64,000 bases of DNA from Micromonospora chokoriensis (lineage in GTDB: Bacteria > Actinomycetota > Actinomycetes > Mycobacteriales > Micromonosporaceae), in assembly GCF_000718555.1 (NCBI RefSeq), contig NZ_JOAN01000006.1, forward strand, positions 124,001-188,000. The letters are read 5' to 3'. This document shows, in pieces, positions 1 to 9,131 of the stretch (position 1 is the stretch's first letter; every line of letters begins with the position of its first letter). Below the pieces are notes generated by a model that searched no databases, had not been told where the DNA came from, and saw only the letters and a list, made by a program, of their open reading frames with translations. A program made the translations under genes and the position numbers.

Positions 1-31
1 CCGAGGGGCCAGGCGGCGGCGGGCACGCGGG

Positions 32-1000
32 TCAGCCCTTGACGCTGCCGGCGAGCAGACCTCGCACGAAGAAGCGCTGCAGGGACAGGAACACGATGAG
101 CGGTACGACGATGCTGACGAACGCGCCGGCAGTCAGGCGCTGCCACTCGTTGCCCCGGGTGCCGGCCATCTCGGCGAGCTTGACGGTGAGCGGGGCGGTC
201 TCGTTGCCACCGCCCGCGAAGATCAGCGCGACCAGCAGGTCGTTCCAGACCCAGAGGAACTGGAAGATGCCGAACGCCGCCAGCGCCGGGGTGATCAGGG
301 GCAGCACGATGGTGCGGAAGATCTTCGGGTGGGTGGCCCCGTCGACCCGGGCCGCCTCCATCAGGTCACCCGGCAGTTGCGAGATGAAGTTGTGCAGCAG
401 GAAGACGGCGAACGGAAGCGCGAAGCAGGTGTGCGCGAACCACACCTGGGCGAACTTCTGCTCGTCGACCAGGTCCCAGGCCGGCATCAGGGTGACGCCG
501 CCGAGCGTGACGCCGGTGGAGAAGAACTTCAGTAGCGGAACCAGGGCCATCTGCAACGGCACGATCTGCAGCGCGAAGATCGCGATGTAGAGCCAGTCCC
601 GGCCACGGAACTTGATCCACGCCAGCGCGTACGCGGCAAGGCACGCGAAGGCGAGCGGGAAGAGCACCGACGGGATGGTGATCGCCAGCGAGTTGATGAA
701 GGAGCCGGCGAGTTGCCCGGAGGACGAGGACTGCCCGAACAGGACCTGCTGGTAGTTCTCCAGGGTGAACTGCGGGTTGGTGAACCCGGTCCACCAGCCG
801 GTGGTCTTGATCTCGTCCTCCGGCCGGAGTGAGGAGACGAGCAGGCCGAAGGTCGGGATGGTCCAGAGCACCGCGATGACGATCGAGACGAGCGTCGCGG
901 TGCGGCTGTTCAGCCGCTTGCGGACCCGTCCGGCCGTGGTGGTCGGGGTGCCGTCGGTCTTCTGCGTGCCGACGGCGACGGTGGGCGTTGCGGTCGTCAT
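32..1000 (-). CDS. Carbohydrate ABC transporter permease (MalG/AglG-like)
   Basis: Membrane-spanning permease subunit of a CUT1-type sugar importer. The 322-residue product has a Thr-rich cytoplasmic tail of about 30 residues and then about six hydrophobic segments. The EAA loop that contacts the ATPase is visible near residue 215 (EAARVDGATHPKIFRTI). The C-terminus reads FVRGLLAGSVKG, an ending I associate with alpha-glucoside (AglG) permeases; that substrate call is inference. It starts 1 nt after the stop of the preceding permease and is the third gene of the operon. No ATPase gene is in view. Actinomycete CUT1 systems often share one ATPase (MsiK type), or it may lie beyond the left edge. 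Confidence 0.9.
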   Translation of the reverse strand: MTTATPTVAVGTQKTDGTPTTTAGRVRKRLNSRTATLVSIVIAVLWTIPTFGLLVSSLRPEDEIKTTGWWTGFTNPQFTLENYQQVLFGQSSSSGQLAGSFINSLAITIPSVLFPLAFACLAAYALAWIKFRGRDWLYIAIFALQIVPLQMALVPLLKFFSTGVTLGGVTLMPAWDLVDEQKFAQVWFAHTCFALPFAVFLLHNFISQLPGDLMEAARVDGATHPKIFRTIVLPLITPALAAFGIFQFLWVWNDLLVALIFAGGGNETAPLTVKLAEMAGTRGNEWQRLTAGAFVSIVVPLIVFLSLQRFFVRGLLAGSVKG

Positions 1001-1001
1001 C

Positions 1002-2048
1002 TCAGCCCTCCCGCTGCTGACGGAGGTTGCGGATCTGGTAGATCACGACCGGGATGACCAGGATGAAGAGGAAGACCGCGAGCGCGGAACCCTGCCCGTT
1101 CTGGCCGTACCGGAACGCCTGGTTGTACATCTCGTTGGCGATCACGCTGGTGTCGTAGTTGCCGTTGGTCGTGGTCCGCACAATGTCGAAGACCTTGAGC
1201 GAGGCGATCGTGAGGGTCACCATCACGACGATCAACGCCGGTCGGATGCTCGGCATGGTGATCTGCCAGAACATCTGCCACGGGCTGACACCGTCGAGCC
1301 GGGCGGCTTCGACGATGTCCCCGGGGATCGACTTGATCGCGGCGGAGAGCACCACCATGGCGAAACCGGCCTGGATCCAGACCATGATGACGATCAGCAG
1401 CAGCGTGTTCAGTGGTGATTCGAGCAGCCACTGCTGCGGCTCACCGCCGAGGGTGACCACGATCTGGTTGAGCAGGCCGATCTGGTCGCCTTCACCCCGG
1501 TAGGCGTAGACGAACTTCCAGATGATGCTGGCACCGACGAACGAGATCGCCATCGGCAGGAAGATCAGTGACTTGGCCACCGCCTCGAACCGGGCCTTGT
1601 CCACCAGGACGGCGTAGATCAGGCCGAACCCGGTCGCCACCAGCGGGACCAGGAGCACCCAGATCAGGGTGTTGATCAAGACTCGGAAGATCGTGTCTTC
1701 GGCGAACATCCAGCCGTAGTTGCGCAGCCCCACCCAGTTGGTGCTGGTCCCGTCCATCAGGGAGAGCAGCGTGGTGCGAATGGCCGGTATGACCAACCCG
1801 ACCGTGAGCAGTAGCAACGTCGGCAGCAGGAAGAAGAGCGCGAAGAGTCCCTCCCCCTGCTTGCGCCGGCGGGGGAGCGGGGCACCGCTGACGGACGCGG
1901 CGACCAGCTGCGCCTCTCGCCGCCGAGCGAACCAGGCCGGCACCACGTCGAGAAGCAGGAGCAGACCGCCCACCACCGCGACGAAAGCGATCAGCCCGTA
2001 CATCAGCATGAGGAACTTCGGCTGTTGCTCAGCGAAGTCGAACTCCAT
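1002..2048 (-). CDS. Carbohydrate ABC transporter permease (MalF/AglF-like)
   Basis: Second permease subunit of the same importer, 348 residues. An extra N-terminal hydrophobic segment (residues about 12-38) precedes a basic linker and the usual six membrane spans. The EAA loop is visible as EAARLDGVSPWQMFWQI about two thirds along. The start is supported by GGGAGGG ten bases upstream of ATG. It lies 66 nt after the binding-protein gene and 1 nt before the next permease, so the three genes look like one transcript. The long N-terminal extension resembles AglF-type rather than compact maltose permeases; this is family knowledge, not proof of substrate. Confidence 0.9.
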   Translation of the reverse strand: MEFDFAEQQPKFLMLMYGLIAFVAVVGGLLLLLDVVPAWFARRREAQLVAASVSGAPLPRRRKQGEGLFALFFLLPTLLLLTVGLVIPAIRTTLLSLMDGTSTNWVGLRNYGWMFAEDTIFRVLINTLIWVLLVPLVATGFGLIYAVLVDKARFEAVAKSLIFLPMAISFVGASIIWKFVYAYRGEGDQIGLLNQIVVTLGGEPQQWLLESPLNTLLLIVIMVWIQAGFAMVVLSAAIKSIPGDIVEAARLDGVSPWQMFWQITMPSIRPALIVVMVTLTIASLKVFDIVRTTTNGNYDTSVIANEMYNQAFRYGQNGQGSALAVFLFILVIPVVIYQIRNLRQQREG

Positions 2049-2114
2049 CGACCCTCCCAGGTCCAGATCCGCCGGTGGGCCGGCCCGCGGGTGCGGACCG
2101 GCCCACCGTTCAGA

Positions 2115-3458
2115 TCACTTCCAGCTGCTCTCGATGCCCTGAAGCACCGTCGCGGTGTCCTTGCCGTTGATCCACTCGACCATGCCCTTCCAGAACGTTC
2201 CCGCGCCGACCGCGGCCGGCATCAGGTCGGATCCGTCGAAGCGGAAGACGCCGGTCTTGTCCTGCAGGATCTGGACGGAGAGCTTGTCGATCGGGCTGGC
2301 GACGTTGGCGATGTCCAGCTTGTTGTTCGCCGTGACCCAGTTGCCGAGCTTCGCGCGGCTGTTGACGTACTCAGCCGAGGCGAGGTAGGTCTGCACCGCC
2401 TGCACCTCGGGGCGGTCGGTGTAGCCGACGACGAACTCGCCCGCGCCGAGCACCGGCTTGCCCTTGGCCGTGTCGATGGCCGGGAAGTAGAACGCGAAGG
2501 CGTCACCGTCCTCGGCCACCTTGGTGCCCTTGGGGAACTGGTTGGCGTAGAACGACGCCTGCCGGTGCATGGCGCACTTGCCGGTGGTCACCGGCAGCCC
2601 GGCCTCACCGAAGGCGGTGGTGCCGATGCTCTTCACCCCGCCGAAGCCGCCGTTCATGTACTTCTCGTTCTTCAGGATCGTGCCGGCCCGGTTGACCGCG
2701 TCGACGATCCGCGGGTCGTTGAACGGGATGGCGTGGGTGGTCCACTGGTCGTAGACCTCGGGGCCCTGCGTACGCAGGATCACGTCCTCGATCCAGTCGG
2801 TGGCCGGCCAGCCGGTGGCGTCACCGGACTCGATGCCAGCGCACCACGGCTTGATGCCGCTTGCCGCGATCGTGTCGCTGAGCTTGATCAGGTCGTCCCA
2901 GCTGGTCGGGACCGTCCAGCCCTTCTCCTTGAAGAGCTTCGGCGAGTACCAGACGAAGGACTTCACGTTGGCGCCGAGCGGCACGCCGTAGAGGGTGCCG
3001 TTGACGGTGCCGTACTTCAGCCAGTCGGCCGGCAGGTTCTGCTCGGCCATCGTCTTGGTGTCGGCCCCGAGGGACTTCAGCTTGCCGGCGTCGGCGAACC
3101 GCTTGACCAGGCCGGGCTGGGGCACGAAGGCCAGGTCGGGTGCGTTTCCGCCGTCGACCCGGACCGGGAGCTGCGCCTCGAACTCGGCGTTGCCCTCGTA
3201 GTCGATCTCGATGCCGGTGCAGTCCTCGAACGACTTCCAGGAGTTCCTGAGCAGGTCGGCCTCGGCGTCACGGATGGACGCGTAGATGGAGACCTTCTTG
3301 CCGTCGTTGCCGTCGTACTTCTCGTATGCGGCACACTCCGCGGAGCCTGCCTTGCTGCTCTTCTTGTCGTCGCCGGTACCGCAGGCGGTGGCGCTGAGCG
3401 CCAGTCCGATCACACCAGCGATCGCGAAGGCCTGGCGTGGTCTGGTAAAGACGGCCAT
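2115..3458 (-). CDS. Sugar ABC transporter substrate-binding lipoprotein (AglE-like)
   Basis: Extracellular solute-binding protein, 447 residues, that delivers a sugar, probably an alpha-glucoside, to the two downstream permeases. The N-terminus is a lipoprotein signal: basic TRPRQ, a hydrophobic core, and lipobox ATAC with the lipidated Cys at residue 26. The mature protein is a family 1 solute-binding fold (VSIYASIRDAE, NAPDLAFVPQPG, TSWDDLIKLSD). I chose the ATG at 3458 because GGAAGGAGG lies 5-6 nt upstream; the frame is open for a further 115 codons but that part lacks a ribosome site and signal sequence. Transcription probably starts upstream of the palindrome at 3527-3542, suggesting control by a LacI-family sugar repressor. 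Confidence 0.9.
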   Translation of the reverse strand: MAVFTRPRQAFAIAGVIGLALSATACGTGDDKKSSKAGSAECAAYEKYDGNDGKKVSIYASIRDAEADLLRNSWKSFEDCTGIEIDYEGNAEFEAQLPVRVDGGNAPDLAFVPQPGLVKRFADAGKLKSLGADTKTMAEQNLPADWLKYGTVNGTLYGVPLGANVKSFVWYSPKLFKEKGWTVPTSWDDLIKLSDTIAASGIKPWCAGIESGDATGWPATDWIEDVILRTQGPEVYDQWTTHAIPFNDPRIVDAVNRAGTILKNEKYMNGGFGGVKSIGTTAFGEAGLPVTTGKCAMHRQASFYANQFPKGTKVAEDGDAFAFYFPAIDTAKGKPVLGAGEFVVGYTDRPEVQAVQTYLASAEYVNSRAKLGNWVTANNKLDIANVASPIDKLSVQILQDKTGVFRFDGSDLMPAAVGAGTFWKGMVEWINGKDTATVLQGIESSWK

Positions 3459-3526
3459 GCCGTCCTCCTTCCTAGCCGGCGCGGTCGTGCTGGTGACCCG
3501 TCGCCGGTCCGATTGGGCGTGCACAC

Positions 3527-3542
3527 ATGTAAGCGCTTGCAT
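3527..3542. promoter_or_regulatory. LacI-family-type operator of the sugar ABC operon
   Basis: ATGTAAGCGCTTGCAT is a 16-bp palindrome with one mismatched pair and a central CG, the hallmark of LacI/GalR-family operators. It lies about 70 bp upstream of the binding-protein start and about 165 bp upstream of the divergent M23 gene. No LacI-type gene is in the window, so the repressor would be encoded elsewhere. Confidence 0.6.
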
Positions 3543-3708
3543 CCGGCCCGGTCCACCCCCTGTCAGACACGAGCGAGTAACAATCCGGAAACCTGCGGGC
3601 TGCCTGGTGGGCATGCACCCGAGGTGCGCTGCGGGCTCTTCCGAAGATTGACGAAATCTGTCAGGCTGATCAGGCCGGATCGAAGGTTTTCGACATAGGA
3701 GGAGCTGT

Positions 3709-4482
3709 ATGCGAAAGCGGTGGATCAGCCTGCTGGTGACGGGTCTCTTCGTCGGGGGAGCGCTGGTGCCGGCGAGTCCGGCGCTGGCCGCGCCAACCTT
3801 CAAGGTGCCGTTCCCGTGCGGTCAGTCCTGGTCCGGGCAGACCCGGTCGGACCACAGCCCGGCGTACGCAGTCGACTTCAACCGCACCGACGACCTCGGC
3901 GACCCGGTGGTCGCCAGCGCCCCCGGCACCGTCGACCGAGTGACCGACCTCGGCGGCACCAGCTACGGCAAGTACGTCCGAATCAACCACGGGGGCGGTT
4001 ACAGCACCTACTACGCGCACCTGCAGGGCTTCAACGTCTCGGTCGGGCAGACGGTCGGGTACGGCAAGGTGCTCGGCTGGGTCGGCAGCACCGGCGGCTC
4101 GACCGGCCCACACCTGCACTACGAGCAGCGCCTCAACGGCAGCGACGTCCAGGTCCGCTTCAACGGCACCCTCGGGCTCTACTGGGGCAGCAAGAGCTAC
4201 ACCAGCGACAACGGGTGCTCTTCGGGCGGCGGCAACGGCACTGTCGACACCAGCGGCACGCCGCTGACGGTCCGCTCCGGCCCCGGCACCGGGTACGCCT
4301 CGGTGGGCACCGTCGCCGACGGCACCCGGGTGACCATCGCCTGCCAGACCAGTGGCACCACGGTCACCGGCACGTACGGCACCAGCTCGATCTGGGATCG
4401 GATCGGCTCCGGCCGCTACATCGCCGACGCGTACGTCTACACCGGCTCCGACGGGTACATCCCCGGCGTGCCCCGCTGCTGA
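3709..4482 (+). CDS. Secreted M23 (LytM-type) metallopeptidase with SH3-like domain
   Basis: Predicted cell-wall endopeptidase, 257 residues. A Sec signal peptide (MRKRWISLLVTG, cleavage near ALA-AP at residues 26-28) is followed by an M23 domain (about 35-160). Zinc-site residues are visible: HSPAYAVDF gives the first His and Asp, and GPHLHYE gives the HxH pair. After a Gly/Ser linker, residues about 180-257 look like a bacterial SH3 domain (LTVRSGPGTGYASVGTVADGT). The start has GGAGG 6-7 nt upstream. It is divergent from the sugar operon, with the LacI-type operator in the shared region. Confidence 0.88.
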   Translation: MRKRWISLLVTGLFVGGALVPASPALAAPTFKVPFPCGQSWSGQTRSDHSPAYAVDFNRTDDLGDPVVASAPGTVDRVTDLGGTSYGKYVRINHGGGYSTYYAHLQGFNVSVGQTVGYGKVLGWVGSTGGSTGPHLHYEQRLNGSDVQVRFNGTLGLYWGSKSYTSDNGCSSGGGNGTVDTSGTPLTVRSGPGTGYASVGTVADGTRVTIACQTSGTTVTGTYGTSSIWDRIGSGRYIADAYVYTGSDGYIPGVPRC

Positions 4483-4597
4483 GCGGCTAGGAAACGGACA
4501 AAAAGCGCCGGGATCGCTGCGGCCGATGCTCCTGTCGGGAGGACGGAGCTTCGGTCGCGGCGACCCCGGCGGGTCCCGGTGTTATGCCGAACGAACG

Positions 4598-4741
4598 CTA
4601 ATTGAAGATGCTGACACCACCCGGGCCGACCAACAGCCCGACGACGATGAGGACGATGCCCCACAGGATCTGCCGGCGGAACAGCGCGAGGATGCCGGCG
4701 ACCACGAGTACGACTGCGAGAATCCAGAGAATCAGCTCCAT
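4598..4741 (-). CDS. Small GPGG-motif membrane protein
   Basis: A 47-residue, very hydrophobic protein with two predicted membrane segments separated by FRRQ and ending GPGGVSIFN. I recall a family of actinobacterial small membrane proteins with this GPGG ending; its function is unknown. The ATG overlaps the last 10 nt of the upstream metallophosphoesterase gene, so the two are probably translationally coupled. Confidence 0.7.
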   Translation of the reverse strand: MELILWILAVVLVVAGILALFRRQILWGIVLIVVGLLVGPGGVSIFN

Positions 4742-5508
4742 GACCTCTGAATACCCGACTGGCCGATCGGGGAAACCTGGTCGGTGTCGAGTTGATCGCC
4801 AACGTGAAACACGCTGTACGCCTGCTTGATCACCGGGTGCGCGACGTTGCGTACGCGTACCCCACCGGGGGTGGTGCCGCGCTCGGTGCCGGCGTGCGCG
4901 TGCCCGTGTAGGGCCAGCGCCGTGGGGGCCGAGTCGATCGCCTGCCCCAGCTGGTACGACCCGAGGAACGGGTAGATCTCCAACGGTTCGCCGGCCAGCG
5001 TGTCCGGCACCGGTGAGTAGTGGGTGAGCGCGACAAGCATGTCGCAGTCCAGCGAGCGCAACGCCGCGCCGAGACGGTCCGCGCTGTCGGTGGTGGTCCG
5101 CACGAAGGCCTTCATCTCCGGCTCGCCGAAGTCACTCGCGCACCGCCCGGCGAACCCGCCGCCGAAGCCCTTGACGCCGGCGATGCCGAGCCGGCCACCG
5201 GCACAGTCCAGCACCACGCCGTTGCCCTCCAGCACGGTGATGCCCGCGTCCTGGAGCACCTTGACCACCTGTGGCACCTGGTCACACTGGTGGTCGTGGT
5301 TGCCCAGCACGGTCACCACCGGTACGGCCAACCCACCGAACTCCTCCGCCACACAGCGCGCCTCGGCCTCGGTGCCGTGCCGGGTCAGGTCCCCGGCCAG
5401 CAGCAGCACGTCGGCGCACTCCGGCAGCTCCTCCAACGCCGGTCGGAACCGGCCGACCACGTCCTCGTCCAGATGCACGTCGCCCACAGCGGCGATCCGG
5501 ATCACCAT
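4732..5508 (-). CDS. Metallophosphoesterase
   Basis: Calcineurin-like phosphoesterase of 258 residues, cytoplasmic (no signal peptide). All five signature blocks of the dinuclear-metal fold are present in order: GDVH (residue 9), GDLT (about 40), GNHD (about 70), a TH block (ALTHYSPVP, about 162) and GHAH (about 200). Substrate cannot be told from sequence. It is followed by the GPGG small membrane gene with a 10-nt overlap and preceded 10 nt away by the BON-like gene, so four genes (6375 to 4598) may be one operon. Confidence 0.88.
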   Translation of the reverse strand: MVIRIAAVGDVHLDEDVVGRFRPALEELPECADVLLLAGDLTRHGTEAEARCVAEEFGGLAVPVVTVLGNHDHQCDQVPQVVKVLQDAGITVLEGNGVVLDCAGGRLGIAGVKGFGGGFAGRCASDFGEPEMKAFVRTTTDSADRLGAALRSLDCDMLVALTHYSPVPDTLAGEPLEIYPFLGSYQLGQAIDSAPTALALHGHAHAGTERGTTPGGVRVRNVAHPVIKQAYSVFHVGDQLDTDQVSPIGQSGIQRSWS

Positions 5509-5518
5509 GGAACCTCCC

Positions 5519-5794
5519 TCAGGGCAGTTGCTCGATCTCCGTGGGCGCTTGGGCGCGGATCACCCCGATGTCGCTGGTGATCGGCACGTCCGGGAAGCGC
5601 TCGGACACCCGACGCAGGATCTCCTCCCGCCGGTGCGGGCTCTCCACCTCGCCGTAGAGCACGAGGGCGCGTTCCCGTCGAACCACGGTGATCCCCTGTT
5701 CGGCGACGGCCGGGTCCTCGGCGAGCAGTCGGTGGATCTCCGCTTCGACGTACTCGTCCGGTGGATCGGCGCCGATGTCGCGATGGTGGGTCAC
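5519..5794 (-). CDS. BON-like small protein
   Basis: A 91-residue acidic protein. Residues about 16-80 (EAEIHRLLAEDPAVAE..ITVVRRERALVLYGEVES) have the alternating helix/strand pattern of a BON domain, with the typical 'VLxGxVES' strand. No signal peptide or membrane anchor is seen. ATGA overlap with the upstream nucleotidyltransferase gene suggests coupled translation. Function unknown. Confidence 0.7.
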   Translation of the reverse strand: MTHHRDIGADPPDEYVEAEIHRLLAEDPAVAEQGITVVRRERALVLYGEVESPHRREEILRRVSERFPDVPITSDIGVIRAQAPTEIEQLP

Positions 5795-6375
5795 GATGTC
5801 CCCTCTCCTGGCTGGGTGCCGGCGGCCGGCACCACCTCCAGCCGGTCCAGCAGCACCAGGAACGCCTCGGCGTACGGCGAGTGCTGCGTCTCCTTGCGTA
5901 CCCGTTCCCAGTCGATCTGCTCCCGCAGCGACCGGGCCAGCGGCAGACCGCGGGCGAAGTCGCAGTAGTGCTGGGAGAAGCTGAGCAGTTTGTGCACCAT
6001 CAGCTGGGTGGCGGACAGGACCGGCATGTGGATCGCGTCCACCGGTCGGACGACCGTGTCGGCGAACGTCTCCTCGGTCACCGGCGTCTCGATCGGCCGG
6101 TGGATCAGGTCCACCATCCGGTCGTCGTCGAAGACCTTGACCAGCCAGTCCTCCGGTGGGCGTTCGGCGACGAAGCCGGCGGCCACCAGGGCCTCCAGCG
6201 CCTGTTCCACGTCCGCCTCCCGGATCAGGAAGTCGACGTCGTGGTCGCTGGAGTGGCCCCCGTGGGCATAGACGGCGAAGCTGCCGCCCAGGGCGAACGG
6301 AATCTCGGACTGCTTGAGCACGGCGGCGACCTTCTTGAGGGTGTGCACAAGACTCTCGTCCCCGCGCTCAGCCAT
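5791..6375 (-). CDS. Nucleotidyltransferase-fold protein
   Basis: A 194-residue protein of the nucleotidyltransferase superfamily. GGSFAVYAHGG (about residues 30-40) followed by DHDVDFLI gives the GG..(8-13)..DxD metal-binding signature of minimal nucleotidyltransferases and aminoglycoside-type transferases. A C-terminal helical part (HKLLSFSQHYCDFARG) is typical of this group. Substrate unknown. First gene of the possible operon running leftwards to the metallophosphoesterase. Confidence 0.75.
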   Translation of the reverse strand: MAERGDESLVHTLKKVAAVLKQSEIPFALGGSFAVYAHGGHSSDHDVDFLIREADVEQALEALVAAGFVAERPPEDWLVKVFDDDRMVDLIHRPIETPVTEETFADTVVRPVDAIHMPVLSATQLMVHKLLSFSQHYCDFARGLPLARSLREQIDWERVRKETQHSPYAEAFLVLLDRLEVVPAAGTQPGEGTS

Positions 6376-6512
6376 CTGGTTCCTCCGTCGTCGTGTTGGT
6401 GGACCGGCGGTTGGATTTCAAACTCCGGTACCCGGCAAACCGGTCGGCCACACCTGCTGGTGTCGCGGTCGGGCGTCAACAGGGATGAACCACCACAAAC
6501 CCCGCAGAGCAG

Positions 6513-7226
6513 GTGCGTGGGTCGGATAACCTGTGGAGAGTGGCCAGATCATCGGGGATGCGACGACGCAAGGCCCGATTGCGCACCGTCGCCCTGATCG
6601 GCATCGACGGTTCGGGCAAGACCACTCAGGCACACCGACTGGCCGACGCGCTGACCGCCGCCGGCCGCCCCGCCACCTACCGCCGCAACGCCAGTGGCCG
6701 ACGCTGGCTCGGCCGGCTCGCCCACCGACTGGGCCGACCAGACGCGCAACGGCTGGTCGGTCGGGACGGCGTGCTCGCCGTCGAGTCGGTGCTGCGTTGG
6801 CTCGCCATCGCCATCGCCCTGCTCAGCTGCCTGCTCACCGGCCGGACAGCGGTGATGGACCGCTACTCGGCCTGCCAGTACGCGAGCATCCGGGCGCATG
6901 GCGGGCAGCGCTGGGAGCGGTTCGCGCGGGCCGGCTACCGGCTGTTCCCGACGCCGCAGGTGACCTTCCTGCTCGCCGTCGATCCGGCCGAGGCGTACCG
7001 GCGAATCGAGGAACGGGGCACCGACCACGAGACGATGGGCTGGCTGACCGCTGCCGACACCGCCTACCGGACACTGCCCGAATACCCCAGCTTCGTGCTT
7101 GTGGACGCCGGGCGCCCGGCCGAGGAGGTGACCGAGCAGATCCAGGCGCACCTGGAGACCTGGCTGCCGCCGTCCGCGTCGGCCGGGGGTGACGTCGACC
7201 CGGTGGTCGTTCAGGCCCGCCCGTAG
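6513..7226 (+). CDS. Thymidylate-kinase-like P-loop kinase
   Basis: P-loop nucleotide kinase fold, 237 residues from the most upstream GTG. The Walker A motif is GIDGSGKTT; a DRYSACQYAS block matches the DR(Y/F) substrate-site motif of thymidylate kinases, and a lid-like ERGTDHE follows. Hydrophobic residues about 94-110 (LAIAIALLSCLLTG) sit before the DRY block. It is probably not the housekeeping Tmk, whose motifs are more standard. The start is uncertain: GTG 6513, GTG 6540 or ATG 6558 are all in frame and none has a strong ribosome site. The 3' end overlaps the convergent SDR gene by 16 nt. Confidence 0.75.
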   Translation: MRGSDNLWRVARSSGMRRRKARLRTVALIGIDGSGKTTQAHRLADALTAAGRPATYRRNASGRRWLGRLAHRLGRPDAQRLVGRDGVLAVESVLRWLAIAIALLSCLLTGRTAVMDRYSACQYASIRAHGGQRWERFARAGYRLFPTPQVTFLLAVDPAEAYRRIEERGTDHETMGWLTAADTAYRTLPEYPSFVLVDAGRPAEEVTEQIQAHLETWLPPSASAGGDVDPVVVQARP

Positions 7227-7903
7227 ACCGGAACGGTGGCGCCGCTGGTCGGGGCGGACTCGGCCGACGCGAGGAACCGGATCACCGGCGCGATCTCGTC
7301 CGGAGTCACCCAGCGGGAATGGTCGGCGTCGGGCTGGGCCGCCCGGTTCGCCGGGGTGTCGATGACGCTGGGCAGCACGGTGTTGCAGCGCACGTGGTGG
7401 GGCCGGTACTCCACCGCGACCGCGTTGGCGAAGGCCAGCACCGCCGCCTTGGCCGTCGAGTAGCCGGCCGCGCCGCGGAACGGGGCGAGCGCCGCACGGG
7501 CCGAGACGCAGACCACCGCGCCGCCGCCGGCCGCCACCAGGTGTGGCAACGCGGCCTGGGTGACCAGGTAGGTGGGCCGCAGGTTGATGGTGAGCATCCG
7601 CTCGAACTCCTCGACCGGGGTCTCGTGCACCAGCGGACCGCTGGCGTACCCCCCGACGAGGTTGACCACCGCGCGCAGCGGCGCCGCCGGCTCGCCGGCG
7701 GCGGCCTCGACCGCCTGCGCAGCGCCCGCCGGCTCGCCCAGGTCCGCGATCACCCGGACCAGTCCGGCCGCCGCCGGCTCCGACCCGGGCCGGGTTTTCC
7801 GCTCCGGTACGACCACCCGCCAGCCCGCCTCGACGAACGCGGCGACGACAGCCCCGCCCAGCCCGCCAGAACCACCGGTCACCAACACGCTGCCCTCTGC
7901 CAT
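7211..7903 (-). CDS. Short-chain dehydrogenase/reductase
   Basis: NAD(P)-dependent SDR of 230 residues. The cofactor motif TGGSGGLGGAV is at the N-terminus, VNLVGG replaces the usual NNAG, and the catalytic Ser and YxxxK are present (SARAAL..GYSTAK). The C-terminal TSGATVPVYG resembles the GQ..VDGG end of classical SDRs. I placed the start at the ATG at 7903; an in-frame start eight codons upstream is possible. Substrate unknown. Confidence 0.85.
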   Translation of the reverse strand: MAEGSVLVTGGSGGLGGAVVAAFVEAGWRVVVPERKTRPGSEPAAAGLVRVIADLGEPAGAAQAVEAAAGEPAAPLRAVVNLVGGYASGPLVHETPVEEFERMLTINLRPTYLVTQAALPHLVAAGGGAVVCVSARAALAPFRGAAGYSTAKAAVLAFANAVAVEYRPHHVRCNTVLPSVIDTPANRAAQPDADHSRWVTPDEIAPVIRFLASAESAPTSGATVPVYGRA

Positions 7904-7957
7904 GAACCCCACGCTAGTGCCCCCCACTTCCCTCCGCGTCCCTCCGCCCTCCTCCGT

Positions 7958-8014
7958 CGATCATGAAGTTATTGCCGTGACACGCCGAGCTGAGTGGCAA
8001 CAACTTCATGATCG
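7958..8014. repeat. Intergenic inverted repeat, GATCA family, copy 1
   Basis: Two 19-nt arms (7958-7976 and 7996-8014; CGATCATGAAGTTATTGCC on the left) pair with one mismatch across a 19-nt spacer. It lies between the divergent SDR and epimerase genes. The outer GATCA and the general layout are shared with 21825-21880 and 35367-35442. Confidence 0.85.
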
Positions 8015-8073
8015 CGGTCTGCCGTGGGCAGAGCGGCTGGTTCGTTGGGCGTCGGGGGGCGCAGTATCGGCGG

Positions 8074-9090
8074 ATGCGGATACTCATTCTCGGTGGCACC
8101 CGGTTTCTCGGCCGGGAAACGGCTCGGCTCGCCGTCGAGCAGGGGCATGAGGTGACCTGTGCGGCCCGGGGGCTGTCCGGCGTCGTGCCGGCCGGTGCGC
8201 GGTTCGTGTCGGCCGACCGCGACGATCCTGAGGCGCTCGTTCCGCTCGCCGACGCGGGTTTCGACGCGGTGGTCGACGTGACCCGTCAGGTCAGCCATGC
8301 CCGGCATGCCCTCGCCGCGCTCTCCGACCACGTTGGCCACTGGTCGTTCGTGTCGACGATCTCGGTGTACGCGGACTACACCACCCCGGGCCAGACCGCG
8401 GCGGACGCGCCGCTGTTGGCGCCGGCACCGCCGGACGTGGACGGTCCGATCGGCCCGGACCACCGCTGGTACGGCGAGTGCAAGGTGAGCATCGAGGAGC
8501 TGGTTCGGGAGCGGATGGGGGTGGACCGTTCGTTCGTGTGCCGGGCGGGGCTGATCGTCGGCGCTGAGGACCCGAGCGACCGCTTCCCGTACTGGGTGCG
8601 GCGGCTGTCGGCCGGTGGTGAGGTGCTGGCACCCGGACGGCCGACCGACCGGGTGCAGTTCGTGGACGTCGCCGATCTGGCACGTTGGTTGCTGCACGCC
8701 GCCGGCACCCGCCTCGCCGGCACGTACGACGGCACCGGCCCGGCGATGTCCCGGGCCGAGCTGTTGGCCGGGGTGGCCGCCGGGCTGGGCGTCGCCGATC
8801 CGCTCCTCACCTGGGTCGACCAGGAGTTCCTGCTCGCCAACGACGTACGCGAGTGGTCGGGGGAGCGGGCGTTGCCGCTCTGGGTGCGACTGCCGGAGAC
8901 CGGTGGCCTGATGGACCGGGACGTCCGACCGGCCCTGGACGCCGGGTTGACGATCCGTCCGTTGTTCGACACCGTTCGGGCGACCGCGTCCTGGATGACC
9001 GCACACCCGGCCGCCGTCCGGCAGGGTGGACTCGACCCGGCGGATGAGGCGGCGATCCTGGGGAAGTGGCAGGCTGTGCGGGACCGGTGA
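8074..9090 (+). CDS. NAD-dependent epimerase/dehydratase family protein
   Basis: Extended-SDR-like protein of 338 residues. The N-terminal MRILILGGTRFLGRE is the dinucleotide-binding motif (GGTxFxG variant). The S-T pair in VSTISVYADY stands where the catalytic Ser/Thr lies, and YGECKVSIEE supplies the YxxxK. The C-terminal part (about 200-330) carries DVADLARWLLHA, a conserved segment of plant/bacterial nucleoside-sugar epimerase-like proteins. The ATG at 8074 matches the start of the fold; the frame extends upstream into the inverted repeat. Substrate unknown. Confidence 0.82.
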   Translation: MRILILGGTRFLGRETARLAVEQGHEVTCAARGLSGVVPAGARFVSADRDDPEALVPLADAGFDAVVDVTRQVSHARHALAALSDHVGHWSFVSTISVYADYTTPGQTAADAPLLAPAPPDVDGPIGPDHRWYGECKVSIEELVRERMGVDRSFVCRAGLIVGAEDPSDRFPYWVRRLSAGGEVLAPGRPTDRVQFVDVADLARWLLHAAGTRLAGTYDGTGPAMSRAELLAGVAAGLGVADPLLTWVDQEFLLANDVREWSGERALPLWVRLPETGGLMDRDVRPALDAGLTIRPLFDTVRATASWMTAHPAAVRQGGLDPADEAAILGKWQAVRDR

Positions 9091-9131
9091 TCCCGGCTGA
9101 TCACAGTTTCCCCCACCTCGGACAGTCATAG

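Noticed and set aside
2025..3698. 557-codon plus-strand frame opposite the sugar-binding protein gene
   Set aside because: Shadow frame; the minus strand has lipobox, fold motifs and ribosome site.
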